Source of the DNA: Polynucleobacter sp. Tro8-14-1
Lineage (GTDB): Bacteria; Pseudomonadota; Gammaproteobacteria; Burkholderiales; Burkholderiaceae
DNA: 64,000 nt
NCBI RefSeq assembly: GCF_018881655.1
Contig: NZ_JACVPX010000001.1
Coordinates: forward strand, 1 to 64,000
Reading direction: 5' to 3'
Part shown: positions 63,503 to 64,000 of the stretch, one piece after another
Position numbering within the stretch: position 1 is the first letter of the stretch
How the letters are laid out: the number at the start of each line of letters is the position of its first letter
Position numbers and translations under genes: made by a program
The notes under the pieces: generated by a model
What the model was told of the DNA's origin: nothing
What the model saw: the letters and a program-made list of their open reading frames with translations, nothing else
Databases searched by the model: none

Positions 63503-63617
63503 TTCATCAGAGAAACAAGCCCTTGCTGCGAAAAATCGCAGGATGGGCTTCATTCTTTTGAGTGTGTCACTGATATTTTTTATTGGTATTGTGATTAAAC
63601 GGAGTATGTTGGGTTAA
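63486..63617 (+). CDS. Cytochrome oxidase small assembly protein
   Basis: A 43-residue protein with a short polar N-terminus (MKPEFNSSEKQALAAKNRR) and one membrane helix (MGFILLSVSLIFFIGIVIK). It starts inside coxA (17-bp overlap) in another frame. This type of short protein is known between coxA and cox11 in beta-proteobacteria. It is probably needed for oxidase assembly. Confidence 0.8.
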   Translation: MKPEFNSSEKQALAAKNRRMGFILLSVSLIFFIGIVIKRSMLG

Positions 63618-63624
63618 TCCCGCA

Positions 63625-64000
63625 ATGACGATGGTTTCAACTCAATCACTAAATCGCCAGATTTTATTAAAGCTCTTAATTGCAGCGGTAATGATGTTTG
63701 GATTTGGTTACGCACTAGTCCCAATGTATAAAGCCTTGTGTGAAGCTACCGGGATTAATGTTGTAACGAGCAAAAATGACTATGGCGTTAGAGCTTTCAG
63801 CCCAAATAGGGTTGGTAATACCCAGGTTAACTATGCTCGCACGGTGATGGTTGAGTTTGACTCCAATAGCCGTGGCCCGTTTACTTTCAAACCCGTAAAG
63901 AATTTTTTAGAAGTGCATCCTGGTGAAATGACTGAGATTGTTTATGAAGTCACCAATAATCAGAATCGCCAAGTGCGAGCACAGGCAATACCAAGTTATG
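63625..64000 (+). CDS. ctaG: Cytochrome c oxidase assembly protein CtaG/Cox11, partial at window edge
   Basis: The frame opens at ATG 63625 (or ATG 63631) and is still open at 64000, giving at least 125 residues. One membrane helix (LLIAAVMMFGFGYALVPMYK) is followed by LCEATGINV and VEFDSNSRGPFTFKPVK, then LEVHPGEMTEIVYEVTN, all typical of Cox11, which delivers copper to the oxidase copper B site. The C-terminal part with the copper-binding cysteines lies beyond the window. Confidence 0.92.
   Translation, partial: MTMVSTQSLNRQILLKLLIAAVMMFGFGYALVPMYKALCEATGINVVTSKNDYGVRAFSPNRVGNTQVNYARTVMVEFDSNSRGPFTFKPVKNFLEVHPGEMTEIVYEVTNNQNRQVRAQAIPSY

Overview
The window looks like a chromosome segment of a beta-proteobacterium in the Burkholderiales, most like a small-genome freshwater lineage such as Polynucleobacter. 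I infer this from the gene set, not from a search: a methionine synthase split into two adjacent genes, a PhaM-type granule protein, DUF1840 and DUF1289 proteins, the short proteobacterial-type GshA followed by GshB and a permease-less PTS (IIA, HPr, EI), a torF-glnK-amtB unit, and a coxBA-small protein-cox11 cluster. No rRNA, tRNA or CRISPR array was seen.

Positions 1-15.9 kb are accessory DNA. A complete IS3-family element (1-1235) has 29-bp inverted ends and interrupts a tyrosine recombinase gene, whose catalytic half is missing from the window. Next come four minus-strand genes for exported proteins: an amidohydrolase, an Ntn-type linear amide hydrolase and two predicted outer-membrane barrels. 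From 7.2 to 15.6 kb lies the most unusual part, the core of a Tn7-like transposon. It has a tnsA-tnsB-tnsC operon with intact catalytic motifs in TnsB and TnsC, a long TnsD-type target selector, a second short TniQ protein convergent with tnsC, and a regulatory module (an XRE repressor divergent from a gp16-like DNA-binding protein, plus a small two-helix membrane protein). No Cas genes accompany it, and its exact ends could not be fixed by eye.

From 15.9 kb to the end the window is dense housekeeping DNA. It holds: an RND efflux operon (15.9-21.8 kb); a glutathione S-transferase, flavin reductase and quinone-oxidoreductase-type enzyme; a metallo-beta-lactamase-fold hydrolase overlapping phaM tail to tail; metH in two parts; argS; a SPOR protein with dsbA; and a five-gene, tightly coupled minus-strand operon (glutathione peroxidase, FAD oxidoreductase, DUF1365, cyclopropane-synthase-like methyltransferase, SDR). 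These are followed by hldE-type rfaE2, coaX and birA; a VanZ protein; the lipoate genes ybeD-lipB-lipA; ubiK; torF-glnK-amtB; gshA-gshB with PTS genes; and moeB-like, ctpA and gpmA. The end of the window has rhodanese-grxC-secB-gpsA, trmL, comF, a bioC-like gene and the cytochrome c oxidase operon, with cox11 cut by the window edge.

Several small genes missed by a simple length cut-off were added by reading: a 58-residue DUF1289 protein with a TTG start, a 43-residue cytochrome oxidase assembly protein, and a possible 25-residue membrane peptide directly upstream of coxB.
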